A stretch of DNA of 64,000 nt from Roseicyclus sp. (lineage in GTDB: Bacteria; Pseudomonadota; Alphaproteobacteria; Rhodobacterales; Rhodobacteraceae). Numbering within the stretch: position 1 is the first letter of the stretch; each line of letters opens with the position of its first letter. The stretch covers positions 186,001 to 250,000 of the forward strand of contig NZ_JAGYJN010000004.1 of the NCBI RefSeq assembly GCF_018402035.1. The letters are read 5' to 3'. Made by a program: the position numbers and the translations under genes. Below, piece by piece: positions 25,769 to 33,547 of this stretch. The notes under the pieces were generated by a model, which was not told the origin of the DNA, did not search any database, and worked only from the letters and a program-made list of their open reading frames with translations.

Positions 25769-25878
25769 TGCATGTTTTCATGCATAAAACACCGTCTGGC
25801 AGACCTGTGGGTGCTTTGGCTGTTTTTGCGTCTGGATGCATCGGTCAGTCAGAACGCTGGTGGTGGGCGTTTACAATT

Positions 25879-25907
25879 GTTTCATCCAGCTGTGACGCGC
25901 CCTTCAT
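25879..25907 (+). promoter_or_regulatory. Candidate PHO box array upstream of phnD
   Basis: Three 7-nt units spaced by 4 nt, GTTTCAT, CTGTGAC and CCTTCAT, each match the PhoB half-site CTGTCAT at five of seven positions in perfect 11-nt register. It lies 87 bp upstream of phnD. This is weak but positioned as expected for phosphate-starvation control. Confidence 0.4.
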
Positions 25908-25993
25908 AGTTTGCCTTTAGCCCCCGCTCATCGCTGGTTTCGGGGAGCCCAAAGCGCTGCATGGGTCCCTTTCTGCACAGATGGAGAATACGC

Positions 25994-26917
25994 ATGTTCC
26001 GCAACTTGTTTCTCGCAACGACAGCCTTGGCTGTTGGCGCGCTCTCGGTGTCCTCGGCCACGGCGCAAGATTGGCGCAGCGGCTTCGGCACGTATAATGT
26101 CGGCCTGTTGTCGGGTGAGAACGAAGCCGACCGCCTGCGCCGCTACGGCTGCATGCAGGAATTGATGCAAGACGCGCTGGGCGTCCCGGTCGAGCTGTTT
26201 CCTGCCGCCGATTACGCTGGCGTGATGCAGGGGCTCTTGGCCGGTCAGCTGCATCAGGCGGGTCTTGGCCCGGCGGGTTATGCAGGAATTTTCCTGCAAG
26301 ATCCCGATGCGGTCGAGCCGGTGATGACCTCGTCCAATGTCGATGGCTCGCTTGGCTATTTCGCGGTCCTTTTGACCCGCGCCGATAGCGGCATCGAGTC
26401 GTTGGAAGATATGGCCGGCAAAACGCTTGCCTATGCCGACTCGAACTCCACCTCGGGCTATCTGGTGCCGCGCGCTGAGTTGCGTTTGATCGGTATCGAG
26501 GATGACTATTTCGGTTCCACCGGCTTTTCGGGTGGCCATGAGCAGGGCGTCGTCGCCGTGTTGAACGGCCAGTATGATGCAGCAGCGACTTGGTCCTCGC
26601 TGCAGGGCGAATATGCCGAGGGCTACACCCGCGGCAACCTGCGCCGGATGGTCGATAACGGCTTGCTGAATATGGACGAGATCCAGATCATTTGGGAATC
26701 GAACCTGATCCCGAATGGCCCGACCGTTCTGCGCAAGGATCTTCCCGTCGAAGCAAAAGAAGCGGTCCTTGACCTGTTCCTCAACATGAATGTGCGCCAC
26801 CCCGAGTGCTACACCTCGGTCATCGGCGGTGATGGTGCGGGCTACGTCGCGGTCGAGCACGAATTCTACGAGTCCACGATCGCCCTGCGCCGTCAGGAAA
26901 TCGCGGCCTCGCGCTGA
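25994..26917 (+). CDS. phnD: Phosphonate ABC transporter substrate-binding protein PhnD
   Basis: The 307-residue protein starts MFRNLF with GGAGAA upstream and has a signal peptide ending SSATAQ. It matches the PhnD/PtxB family: an [22 protein letters not shown] block, [15 protein letters not shown] with the ligand-binding Ser-Thr-Ser turn, [21 protein letters not shown] and [14 protein letters not shown]. It would capture phosphonate, phosphite or a similar ligand in the periplasm. It is first in a four-gene cassette but is followed by a strong terminator, which should make it more abundant than the membrane components. Confidence 0.93.
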   Translation: MFRNLFLATTALAVGALSVSSATAQDWRSGFGTYNVGLLSGENEADRLRRYGCMQELMQDALGVPVELFPAADYAGVMQGLLAGQLHQAGLGPAGYAGIFLQDPDAVEPVMTSSNVDGSLGYFAVLLTRADSGIESLEDMAGKTLAYADSNSTSGYLVPRAELRLIGIEDDYFGSTGFSGGHEQGVVAVLNGQYDAAATWSSLQGEYAEGYTRGNLRRMVDNGLLNMDEIQIIWESNLIPNGPTVLRKDLPVEAKEAVLDLFLNMNVRHPECYTSVIGGDGAGYVAVEHEFYESTIALRRQEIAASR

Positions 26918-26933
26918 ACCCAAACAGACCAAC

Positions 26934-26962
26934 GGCCCCCGCTATTGTGCGGGGGCCTTTTT
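26934..26962 (+). terminator. Strong intrinsic terminator between phnD and phnC
   Basis: GGCCCCCGC and GCGGGGGCC pair perfectly around a 6-nt loop and are followed by TTTTT. It begins 17 bp past phnD and ends about 22 bp before phnC, so it should attenuate transcription into the downstream genes. Confidence 0.85.
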
Positions 26963-26984
26963 GCATTCCGGCAGGTCCGGGCCC

Positions 26985-27839
26985 ATGACGGGGAAGAAGA
27001 TGCTCGAATTCAGAAAGCTGACAAAGGAATTTAACGCCAAGCGCGCGGTCAGCGAGGTGACGCTCGATATTCCCCCCGGTCAAATGGTGGGCGTGATTGG
27101 CCGCTCGGGTGCAGGCAAATCAACCTTGTTGCGGATGATCAATCGTCTCAATGATGCGACATCGGGGCAACTTTTGTATGAAGGGCGCGATGTGACCGCG
27201 CTCAAGGGCCGCGAGCTGCGGCAGTGGCGCAATGAATGCGCAATGGTGTTTCAGCAGTTCAATCTTGTCGGTCGCTTGAATGTACTGACGAATGTCATGT
27301 CGGGGCGGCTGTTTCATCATGGCTTTGGCACCTCGATGCTGGGCCTGTTCTCGGCGCGCGAACGTGCCTTTGCGGTGCGCGCACTTGACCGGCTTGGCAT
27401 GGCGCATGTAGCGCTGCAACAAACCGACACCTTGTCTGGCGGACAGCAACAGCGCGTGGCGATTGCGCGCGCGCTTGTGCAAGAACCCAAGATCTTGCTG
27501 GCCGATGAACCCATCGCCAGCCTTGATCCGCTGAACGCCAAGATCGTGATGGATGCGCTGCGCGCGATCAACGTCGAAGATGGGCTGACCGTGGTGTGTA
27601 ACCTGCATACGCTTGACACGGCGCGCAGCTATTGTGACCGCATCATCGGGATGCAGGACGGGCGCGTGGTTTTTGACGGCACCGCCGCACAGCTGACCGA
27701 CCGCATGGCGCGTGAGATCTACGGTGCCGAGGCGGCCGAGGCGTTCAATGAGGCGATGACCTCGACCAGCTTGGGCAGCACAACGGCAAGCGATGCCACG
27801 GTCGCAACGCAGGTCGCCGCCGGCGCGACGGTGGCTTGA
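26985..27839 (+). CDS. phnC: Phosphonate ABC transporter ATP-binding protein PhnC
   Basis: The 284-residue ATPase has Walker [10 protein letters not shown] near residue 48, a Q-loop in [18 protein letters not shown] (a PhnC hallmark), the signature LSGGQQQR and Walker [14 protein letters not shown]. An Ala/Thr-rich tail of about 20 residues at the C-terminus is unusual. Two starts are possible: ATG 26985, used here, with AGG 9 bp upstream, or ATG 27000 (MLEFRKLT), whose purine run is very close. phnE follows one base after its stop. Confidence 0.93.
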   Translation: MTGKKMLEFRKLTKEFNAKRAVSEVTLDIPPGQMVGVIGRSGAGKSTLLRMINRLNDATSGQLLYEGRDVTALKGRELRQWRNECAMVFQQFNLVGRLNVLTNVMSGRLFHHGFGTSMLGLFSARERAFAVRALDRLGMAHVALQQTDTLSGGQQQRVAIARALVQEPKILLADEPIASLDPLNAKIVMDALRAINVEDGLTVVCNLHTLDTARSYCDRIIGMQDGRVVFDGTAAQLTDRMAREIYGAEAAEAFNEAMTSTSLGSTTASDATVATQVAAGATVA

Positions 27840-27840
27840 T

Positions 27841-28770
27841 ATGGCCGTTTCCGTGACGATGCCCCCAATCCAGCCCGGACAGGATGCCGTCGCCCTGTTC
27901 GAGGCGCACCGCGCCGAAATGCGGCGTCAAAAGCTATGGGTCAACCTGCTGTTGCTGGGTGGCTTTGTGGTGATGCTTTTGTGGTCAATCGATGTTTCAC
28001 GCTTCTGGCCCGACCGTTTGGCCGCCGGTATTCCCCGCATCTTCGAGTATTTCGGCAGCGTGATGCCCAGCTTTCAATGGGATTTGCTGTTTGAATCCCG
28101 CAATGCCGAGGGGCGCTTTCCGCCCGGTTCCATCGGCTTTTGGTACAATGATTTTTGGAAATACCTGGCCTTGATCTGGGAAACGATCTTGATGGCGATC
28201 ACCGCCACTTTGATCGCAACAGCGCTTGCCGTGGTGATCAGCTTTCTGGCGGCGCGCAACCTGACACCCGCCCCATGGGTTGGGACTGCTGCGCGACGCT
28301 TCTTGGAGTTTTGCCGCGGTGTGCCGGAAATCTTGTTCGCCTTGATCTTCGTCTTTGCCGTCGGCATCGGCCCGCTGGCCGGTATCTTGGCAATCACCAT
28401 CCATGCGACAGGCGCATTGGGCAAGCTGTTCGCCGAAGTGAACGAGAATGTCTCGATGAAGCCGGTCGATGGGCTGACGGCGGTCGGCGGTACATGGGCA
28501 CAGCGCATGCGCTACGGCGTGCTGCCCCAGGTCTTGCCCAACTTCACCTCCTACGCCTTGTGGCGCTTCGAGATCAATGTGCGTGCCTCGGCTGTCGTGG
28601 GCTTTGTGGGCGCAGGCGGGATCGGCGCCGAGCTGAACCATGTCATCAGCTTTTACTCGGACGACCGGGTGACGGCGGTGCTGCTTTTGGTGGTTTTGAC
28701 CGTCACGGCGATCGATCTGATGTCAGAACGCGCGCGCCACGCCTTGATCGGCAAGGAGGCCTTGAAATGA
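27841..28770 (+). CDS. phnE: Phosphonate ABC transporter permease PhnE (first copy)
   Basis: This 309-residue inner-membrane permease has a first helix near 35-55 and a binding-protein-dependent transport domain from about 110. The PhnE coupling segment is PEILFALIFVFAVGIGPLAG followed by the EAA-type loop LFAEVNENVSMKPVDGL. The start ATG at 27841 directly follows the phnC stop. The second permease overlaps its end by 4 bp. It probably pairs with the second copy as a heterodimer. Confidence 0.93.
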   Translation: MAVSVTMPPIQPGQDAVALFEAHRAEMRRQKLWVNLLLLGGFVVMLLWSIDVSRFWPDRLAAGIPRIFEYFGSVMPSFQWDLLFESRNAEGRFPPGSIGFWYNDFWKYLALIWETILMAITATLIATALAVVISFLAARNLTPAPWVGTAARRFLEFCRGVPEILFALIFVFAVGIGPLAGILAITIHATGALGKLFAEVNENVSMKPVDGLTAVGGTWAQRMRYGVLPQVLPNFTSYALWRFEINVRASAVVGFVGAGGIGAELNHVISFYSDDRVTAVLLLVVLTVTAIDLMSERARHALIGKEALK

Positions 28771-29624
28771 CCGCTCTGTGCTTTGCAGATATCACCGATG
28801 CTGATGTCAGGGCCGTGCGCCAAAGCCACCCCTTGGCCTTTGGTGATCCGCTGATGCGTTTGGTCCGGATCGCCACATGGTCCATCGCGATCGGCTACCT
28901 GCTTTACTCGTTTCACCTGTTCGAGTTTGCCAAGATCTTTGACAGTTCCGAACGCGCATGGCGCTTGGTGTCGCGGATCTTTTATTGGCAGGACATGGCA
29001 AGCTGGCACTACAGCCAGATCTATGTGGGCATTGCGCAAACCATCGCAATGGCCTTTCTTGGCACGTTCTTGGGCACGATCTTTGCGCTTGCAATTGGCT
29101 TTCTCGCGGCCAAAAACACCATGCCAATTGGCGTGATCCGCCATGGCGTGCGGCGGCTTTTGGATATTTTCCGCGGGATCGACGGTGTGGTCTGGGGGTT
29201 GGTTTTTGTCCGCGCAGTGGGTCTTGGCCCGCTGGCAGGGGTGCTGGCCATCTGGATTTCCGACATTGGCAATCTCTCCAAGCTCTATTCGGAAGCCATC
29301 GAGAATATCGACCGCAAACAGGTCGAGGGGGTGCGCGCAACTGGTGCAGACCCCGCACGCATCATCCGATACGGATATCTGCCGCAGATTTTCCCGGTGT
29401 TCTTGTCGCTATCGCTTTATAGTTTCGAGTCCTCCACACGCTCGGCGACCATCCTTGGGCTTGTCGGTGCAGGCGGCGTGGGGATGATCATCATCGAACG
29501 CTTCCGCGCGGGCATGTTTGACCAAGTGGCTTTCGTGGTCCTTAATATCTTGGTCGTGATCGCTGTGATCGATTGGGGCTCGGGGATGATCCGCAAGCGC
29601 TTTATCGGTGAGCGCGGGCACTGA
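28767..29624 (+). CDS. phnE: Phosphonate ABC transporter permease PhnE (second copy)
   Basis: The 285-residue permease is homologous to the preceding gene product but clearly diverged. FRGIDGVVWGLVFVRAVGLG corresponds to the PEILFALIF segment and LYSEAIENIDRKQVEGV to the EAA loop. AGGAGG lies 7 bp before the ATG, which is inside the end of the first permease gene. Two PhnE proteins presumably form a heterodimeric channel. No C-P lyase, phosphonatase or phosphite dehydrogenase gene follows, so the ligand cannot be set by context. Confidence 0.93.
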   Translation: MTALCFADITDADVRAVRQSHPLAFGDPLMRLVRIATWSIAIGYLLYSFHLFEFAKIFDSSERAWRLVSRIFYWQDMASWHYSQIYVGIAQTIAMAFLGTFLGTIFALAIGFLAAKNTMPIGVIRHGVRRLLDIFRGIDGVVWGLVFVRAVGLGPLAGVLAIWISDIGNLSKLYSEAIENIDRKQVEGVRATGADPARIIRYGYLPQIFPVFLSLSLYSFESSTRSATILGLVGAGGVGMIIIERFRAGMFDQVAFVVLNILVVIAVIDWGSGMIRKRFIGERGH

Positions 29625-29954
29625 AAGTCAGGCTTAGGGTTTGGGTAGTCAATTGCTCTTTGTCCTGTGGTGGAAACCCCTGCCAAACATGCTGTTTGCA
29701 GACCACCGTTTTGAGCACGGCGTAAAAATCGGCTCGTAAAGCAGAGTGTCTGCCCCTCTCCGCTCTCGCCACACCAAGAGCGGGGAGGGGGCGCGTGCGC
29801 GCGACGACCAAATGTCGGTAGACGCTGCCGTGACTGGGGCAGTCGTCCGCAGCCCAGTAGGATCGTGTGGTGGCGAGATTTTTTGCCTGTACCCTCTGGA
29901 CAGTGCTGAGGCCCTCGCTTAGACCACGCGCACCCGAACGTTCTTCGTTCCCAT
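29625..29954. other. 330-bp intergenic region after phnE
   Basis: It carries a long hairpin (29753-29790, 14-bp arms with one mismatch around TCGCCACACCA-type sequence) that may end phn transcription. It then carries the right copy of the direct repeat that leads into tRNA-Phe. No gene is seen. Confidence 0.6.
29753..29790 (+). terminator. Long hairpin after the second phnE
   Basis: CCCCTCTCCGCTCT (29753-29766) pairs with AGAGCGGGGAGGGG (29777-29790) with one mismatch. No T run follows, so it may be an mRNA 3' stabiliser rather than an intrinsic terminator. Confidence 0.45.
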
Positions 29955-29969
29955 GCCCGGGTAGCTCAG
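29876..29969 (+). repeat. Right copy of 95-bp direct repeat, overlapping tRNA-Phe
   Basis: This copy covers about 79 bp upstream of tRNA-Phe plus its first 15 bases, through AGCTCAG of the D-arm. It is the intact parent of the degenerate copy at 25674-25768. Confidence 0.65.
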
Positions 29970-30029
29970 GGGTAGAGCAGTGGATTGAAAATCCTCGTGT
30001 CGGTGGTTCGATTCCGCCCCCGGGCACCA
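29955..30029 (+). tRNA. tRNA-Phe (anticodon GAA)
   Basis: The acceptor stem GCCCGGG (29955-29961) pairs with 30019-30025. The anticodon loop TTGAAAA carries GAA, the T-arm is GGTGGTTCGATTCCGCC, and CCA is encoded at 30027-30029. Confidence 0.94.
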
Positions 30030-30353
30030 TTTTCTTCAGGTTTAGCAAAGAAGATCAAAGCCGTGGGCTCATGGCCCTTTTCTTGATCTAACCATAGATC
30101 TGACGCGTCCCGGTCGTGTCACGGGCCATCGCCCTCGGTATGGGTGACCGCTACGGCAAAATGAAAGTGCCCAAAGATCTGGGGCATCTCAGGGGTGCGA
30201 CCGCGCAGACATCTTGGCGATGAGGGCACCCGCCATCCGCGTCAGCTTTGGTGAGTTTGACCGTCATCAATGCGATGTGCCGTGGGCAATATTCAACCTC
30301 GTGCGCGATGCTGGATTTACGCAAATGCGTGGCGTCGGGCTTGGCGAGGTCCC
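30030..30353. other. 324-bp region between tRNA-Phe and the glycosidase-like gene
   Basis: No intact gene is visible. Short open frames exist on both strands without recognisable domains. Together with the repeat-bounded cassette to the left this stretch looks like degraded accessory DNA. Confidence 0.45.
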
Positions 30354-32120
30354 ATGACAGTCTCACTTCCGCAACCGACCTTCGTCGGTGACGAGATCGA
30401 CGCCCGGCTGTTCGGGGGCAATCTCGTGTTCAGCCAGGACCGCGTCATGGGCACCTATCCTGCCCGTGCCGAGGCTGCGGGGCTTGAACTTATCCGCTTT
30501 CCGGGCGGGTCTGTCACCGAAGCCTTTTTCGATCCCGCCAATCCGGATGCGCAGAGCGCCAGCTACGTCAACGATCTGGGCCAGACCGTCACCCTTTCAC
30601 TGGTGCCGCTCAGCGACTTTTTGGATTACGCCATCGTGGCTGACCTTGGCGCCATTATCGTCGTTCCGGTCCAGCGCTACGTGACCGCCTGGAAGGCCGA
30701 AGGCGAAACGCGCGACACCATCCTGACACAAGCCGACGAGATCGCCATTCGTGACTATGTGACCACGGTTCTGCAAAGCGGCGTGCCCATTCACGCCATC
30801 GAGATCGGCAACGAGCCCGGCCTGTGCGGGGTCAGTGACGCCGACTACGGCAAGATCGCCGACGAGATGGCGCATGTCATCCATGACGCTGCCGAAGAGT
30901 TTCAGGCGGTAGGCAACCTGCCCGAAGGCTATGTGCATCCGCTGCTTAGCTTAGTGACCACGCCCTATTTCTTTACCGCAGACATCGATGGCGACGGCAT
31001 CGCGACATATGAGGACTCGCTGCAGGAACGCTTTGCGCAGATCACGCCCGAGGCCTTGGCCAAGATCGACGCCATCACCATCCACCGATATGTCAGCAGG
31101 GATTACGAGGCGATCGACAATTTTCAGGCGCCTTGGATCAAGGCCGAACAGGTCGATGCCTTGGTGGGGCGCGATCTGGAGCTAATCGTCACCGAATGGA
31201 ACATCAGCGCGACACAAAACGGGGTTCTGCACTGGGCGAGCGCAACCGAAGCAGAACGCGAGGGGTTGGACACTGGTCTGAAACATGCCGGTGCCGTTGC
31301 GGCCATGTTCCACGAAATGGCGGTCAACAATGTCGAGCTGGCGGCATTCTGGGCGGTGCAGCAGCAAAACGATGTATCGCTCGCGCAGCGCGAGGGCACG
31401 AATACGGAGCTGCGCCCAGGGGGCAAGGTATTTTCCTACCTGTCGGAAAATACGCAAGGACTGCGCGCCATTGAGTTGGATCGACCGAGCCGGGATTTCG
31501 ACATTCACGCCTTCGGCAGCGACGCGCGGCAGTTTCTTGTCATCAACGCGCGCTTGGCCGAGGCTCAGACGATCGAACTTGACCTGACCCGTTTCAGCGG
31601 CACCGTCGATAGCGGCTGGGTCCACATCTTGACCGCCGCCGAAGGGCAGGACCCGCGCGACCCGAATGTCGACACAGAGATCGAGGATGTGCCGCTTGCG
31701 GAGGTCTTTAATGCCGGTGCGCTGAGCCTGACCCTTGATCCTTGGGAAGTGGCCTTCGTGTCGCTCGAACTTGACGCCTCCGACGGTGACAACGGGCCGC
31801 CCGATGACGACGATGGCTCGGATGACGACGATGAACAGCCCGACGATGATGAGGCCGGAACCGGCGGGACATGCTTTGTCGCCACCTGCGCCTATGGCAA
31901 CGCCAATCACCCCGATGTCGCCGATCTCCGCCTTTACCGGGACAATGTGCTGTCCCAAACGGCACTCGGGCGGCACTTTATCATCTTCTATTACCGCTTT
32001 GGGCCATATCTCGCCCGATGGATGGAGCCCTATCCGCGTCTCAAGCAAATCACGAAGCTGGCTTTGTCACGTTTTGTGAAGCATCACCGTCAACGCATGG
32101 CGGCACGAACAGATGCGTGA
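30354..32120 (+). CDS. Glycoside-hydrolase-like protein with acidic linker and CFI-box C-terminus
   Basis: The start ATG 30354 follows GAGGT and gives 588 residues. Residues about 10-370 look like a TIM-barrel retaining glycosidase. EIGNEPG holds the putative acid/base Glu154 and VTEWNIS the putative nucleophile Glu281, the clan GH-A spacing seen in GH39/GH79-type enzymes. A calcium-loop-like DIDGDGIATYED sits at 210-221 and a beta-rich domain fills 375-472. Then comes an Asp-rich linker (about 474-502). A C-terminal module opens CFVATCAYGN (507-516) and contains HPDVADLRLYRDNVLSQTALG and FIIFYYRFGPYLARW, which is a CFI-box-type tail. No N-terminal signal peptide is visible. The substrate is unknown. 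Confidence 0.75.
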   Translation: MTVSLPQPTFVGDEIDARLFGGNLVFSQDRVMGTYPARAEAAGLELIRFPGGSVTEAFFDPANPDAQSASYVNDLGQTVTLSLVPLSDFLDYAIVADLGAIIVVPVQRYVTAWKAEGETRDTILTQADEIAIRDYVTTVLQSGVPIHAIEIGNEPGLCGVSDADYGKIADEMAHVIHDAAEEFQAVGNLPEGYVHPLLSLVTTPYFFTADIDGDGIATYEDSLQERFAQITPEALAKIDAITIHRYVSRDYEAIDNFQAPWIKAEQVDALVGRDLELIVTEWNISATQNGVLHWASATEAEREGLDTGLKHAGAVAAMFHEMAVNNVELAAFWAVQQQNDVSLAQREGTNTELRPGGKVFSYLSENTQGLRAIELDRPSRDFDIHAFGSDARQFLVINARLAEAQTIELDLTRFSGTVDSGWVHILTAAEGQDPRDPNVDTEIEDVPLAEVFNAGALSLTLDPWEVAFVSLELDASDGDNGPPDDDDGSDDDDEQPDDDEAGTGGTCFVATCAYGNANHPDVADLRLYRDNVLSQTALGRHFIIFYYRFGPYLARWMEPYPRLKQITKLALSRFVKHHRQRMAARTDA

Positions 32121-32480
32121 CCCGCGCCATGTTGCACGGAGGTTGCGTTTCGTTTGACAATGTCCCTGCGCCGTTCGGGAAGCATGGGTGTCATCAGCCT
32201 TAATGCTGCCATTGGCAGCGCTCAACGAAAACCAATGGGCTTCGCACTGAGCGACAGCCTGCACGGCAAACATCTGTGCCGCTCTCGGGAAACCTGTCCT
32301 GCGGGAAGGCTGGATGCGATCCGTGCGATAATGCCGCCTCAGGTCAGCGGGGTTTTACCGCTGAAGGAAAAGGATTCCGTTTTGTGGAGTCTGTATCGAG
32401 ATACTGGCCACCCCATAAACCACTACGCTTCATCCGAAACTGCGGTTTCATGAGGAACATCAGAGGCTTGCGGTGATTAT
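32121..32480. other. 360-bp region without a gene
   Basis: Nothing recognisable is encoded. Base composition is lower in GC than in the flanking genes and several short open frames without domains are present. It may be remnant accessory DNA between the glycosidase-like gene and tRNA-Asn. Confidence 0.45.
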
Positions 32481-32555
32481 TGGCTCCGGCGGTAGGGATC
32501 GAACCTACGACCAATTGATTAACAGTCAACTGCTCTACCGCTGAGCTACGCCGGA
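32481..32555 (-). tRNA. tRNA-Asn (anticodon GTT)
   Basis: On the minus strand the acceptor TCCGGCG (32549-32555) pairs with 32485-32491. The anticodon stem TTGAC/GTCAA-type surrounds the loop with GTT, the T-arm is GTAGGTTCGATCCCTAC, and CCA is encoded at 32481-32483. Confidence 0.95.
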
Positions 32556-32625
32556 ACTGAGGGTGCGTATAGCAAGCGTGATTTCGGGCGTCCAGTGGGC
32601 GTGGTGGAAAAAATCCTCCCCTCGC

Positions 32626-33519
32626 TTATCGCAGCGCGAATGGCGCGTCGGCGGTGAGTGCGCCCATTGGCGCGGCTAGGTTTCTTTCTGAAAGATCAAT
32701 CAGATGTGCCAAGACATTGCGTGCGGCGGCGGGCAGGAGTGCTGGGGCGAGATCGGTATAGATGGTATGGGCCAATGCGCTTGCGGTCGTGCCGGGCTTG
32801 GTGCCAAGTGCCGCGATGATCTGTGCTTCGCGGTGCAAGCGGTGCGCGATCAGGGTTTGCACGCGGGCTTGTGGCGCATCGACCGCCGCGCCGTGGCCGG
32901 GGAAATAGACCCGGTCATCGCGCCCCAAAAGCCGCGCGCAAGAGCGCATGAAAGCCCCCATATCCCCATCTGGCGGCGAGACGAGCGAGGTGGACCATCC
33001 CATCACCAGATCGCCGGTGAACAGCGCCCCTTGCCATGCGAAACTCAGATGATTGGCCATATGGCCCGGTGTGTGCAGCACCGCGATCTCGCCCCAGGGG
33101 CCTGCGATGATCTCACCTTCGCCAATCCTTTGGTCAGGGTCGAAACTGGGGTCGACCCCTTCGCCGCCGCCCACGGCACCGGCTGTGGCCAGCGCCGCCA
33201 TCGTGGCGCTGCGCCCCCAATCGGAGGGGCCGGCCGCCATGACCGGTGCGCCGGTCTTTTGCGCCAAATTTTGCGCCAGTGGGGAATGGTCGCGGTGCGA
33301 ATGGGTCACCAAGATCGCGCCGATCCGCTCGCCTGGTGCAAGAGCGCCCATAATAGCATCGAGATGGGATGGAATGGCCGGTCCGGGATCGATCACCGCC
33401 ACCTCACCTTCGCCCAAGAGATAGGTGTTGGTGCCCTGCGCCGTCATCGGCGAGGGGTTAGGGGCCGTGACGCAGCGCAGCCCCGTTTCCAACATGCGCA
33501 CACCGCTTTCGCTTTCCAT
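32626..33519 (-). CDS. MBL-fold metallo-hydrolase (LACTB2/glyoxalase II-like)
   Basis: The 297-residue protein has the metallo-beta-lactamase motif THSHRDHSP near residue 90. Further metal-ligand histidines occur in LHTPGHMANHL and GHGAAVDAP, plus an aspartate in FTGDLVMG. The C-terminal winged-helix-like region (LIAHRLHREAQIIAAL) is typical of the LACTB2 group, members of which can act on RNA or thioesters. The ATG at 33519 follows a GGCAGGCAG stretch; an ATG at 33549 is possible and would overlap the start of the divergent kinase gene. The substrate is undetermined. Confidence 0.88.
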   Translation of the reverse strand: MESESGVRMLETGLRCVTAPNPSPMTAQGTNTYLLGEGEVAVIDPGPAIPSHLDAIMGALAPGERIGAILVTHSHRDHSPLAQNLAQKTGAPVMAAGPSDWGRSATMAALATAGAVGGGEGVDPSFDPDQRIGEGEIIAGPWGEIAVLHTPGHMANHLSFAWQGALFTGDLVMGWSTSLVSPPDGDMGAFMRSCARLLGRDDRVYFPGHGAAVDAPQARVQTLIAHRLHREAQIIAALGTKPGTTASALAHTIYTDLAPALLPAAARNVLAHLIDLSERNLAAPMGALTADAPFALR

Positions 33520-33547
33520 CTGCCTGCCTGCCCGTTTATGTGGGTGC

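Larger units (their letters stand above)
25535..25993. other. 459-bp intergenic region before the phosphonate transporter
   Basis: It contains a terminator-like hairpin (25545-25577), left copy of a 95-bp direct repeat that ends in a tRNA-like 5' fragment (25674-25768), a small hairpin TGCATG-TTTT-CATGCA (25769-25784), and a PHO-box-like array (25879-25907). No protein gene is supported. Confidence 0.65.

Noticed and set aside
30118-30225. Plus-strand reading GKMKVPKD reminiscent of the start of class II fumarases
   Set aside because: The similarity covers only a few residues and the frame stops within 110 bases, so it cannot be separated from chance.
32121-32480. Possible transposase remnant beside tRNA-Asn
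   Set aside because: No transposase motif or terminal inverted repeat could be identified, only short uninformative frames.
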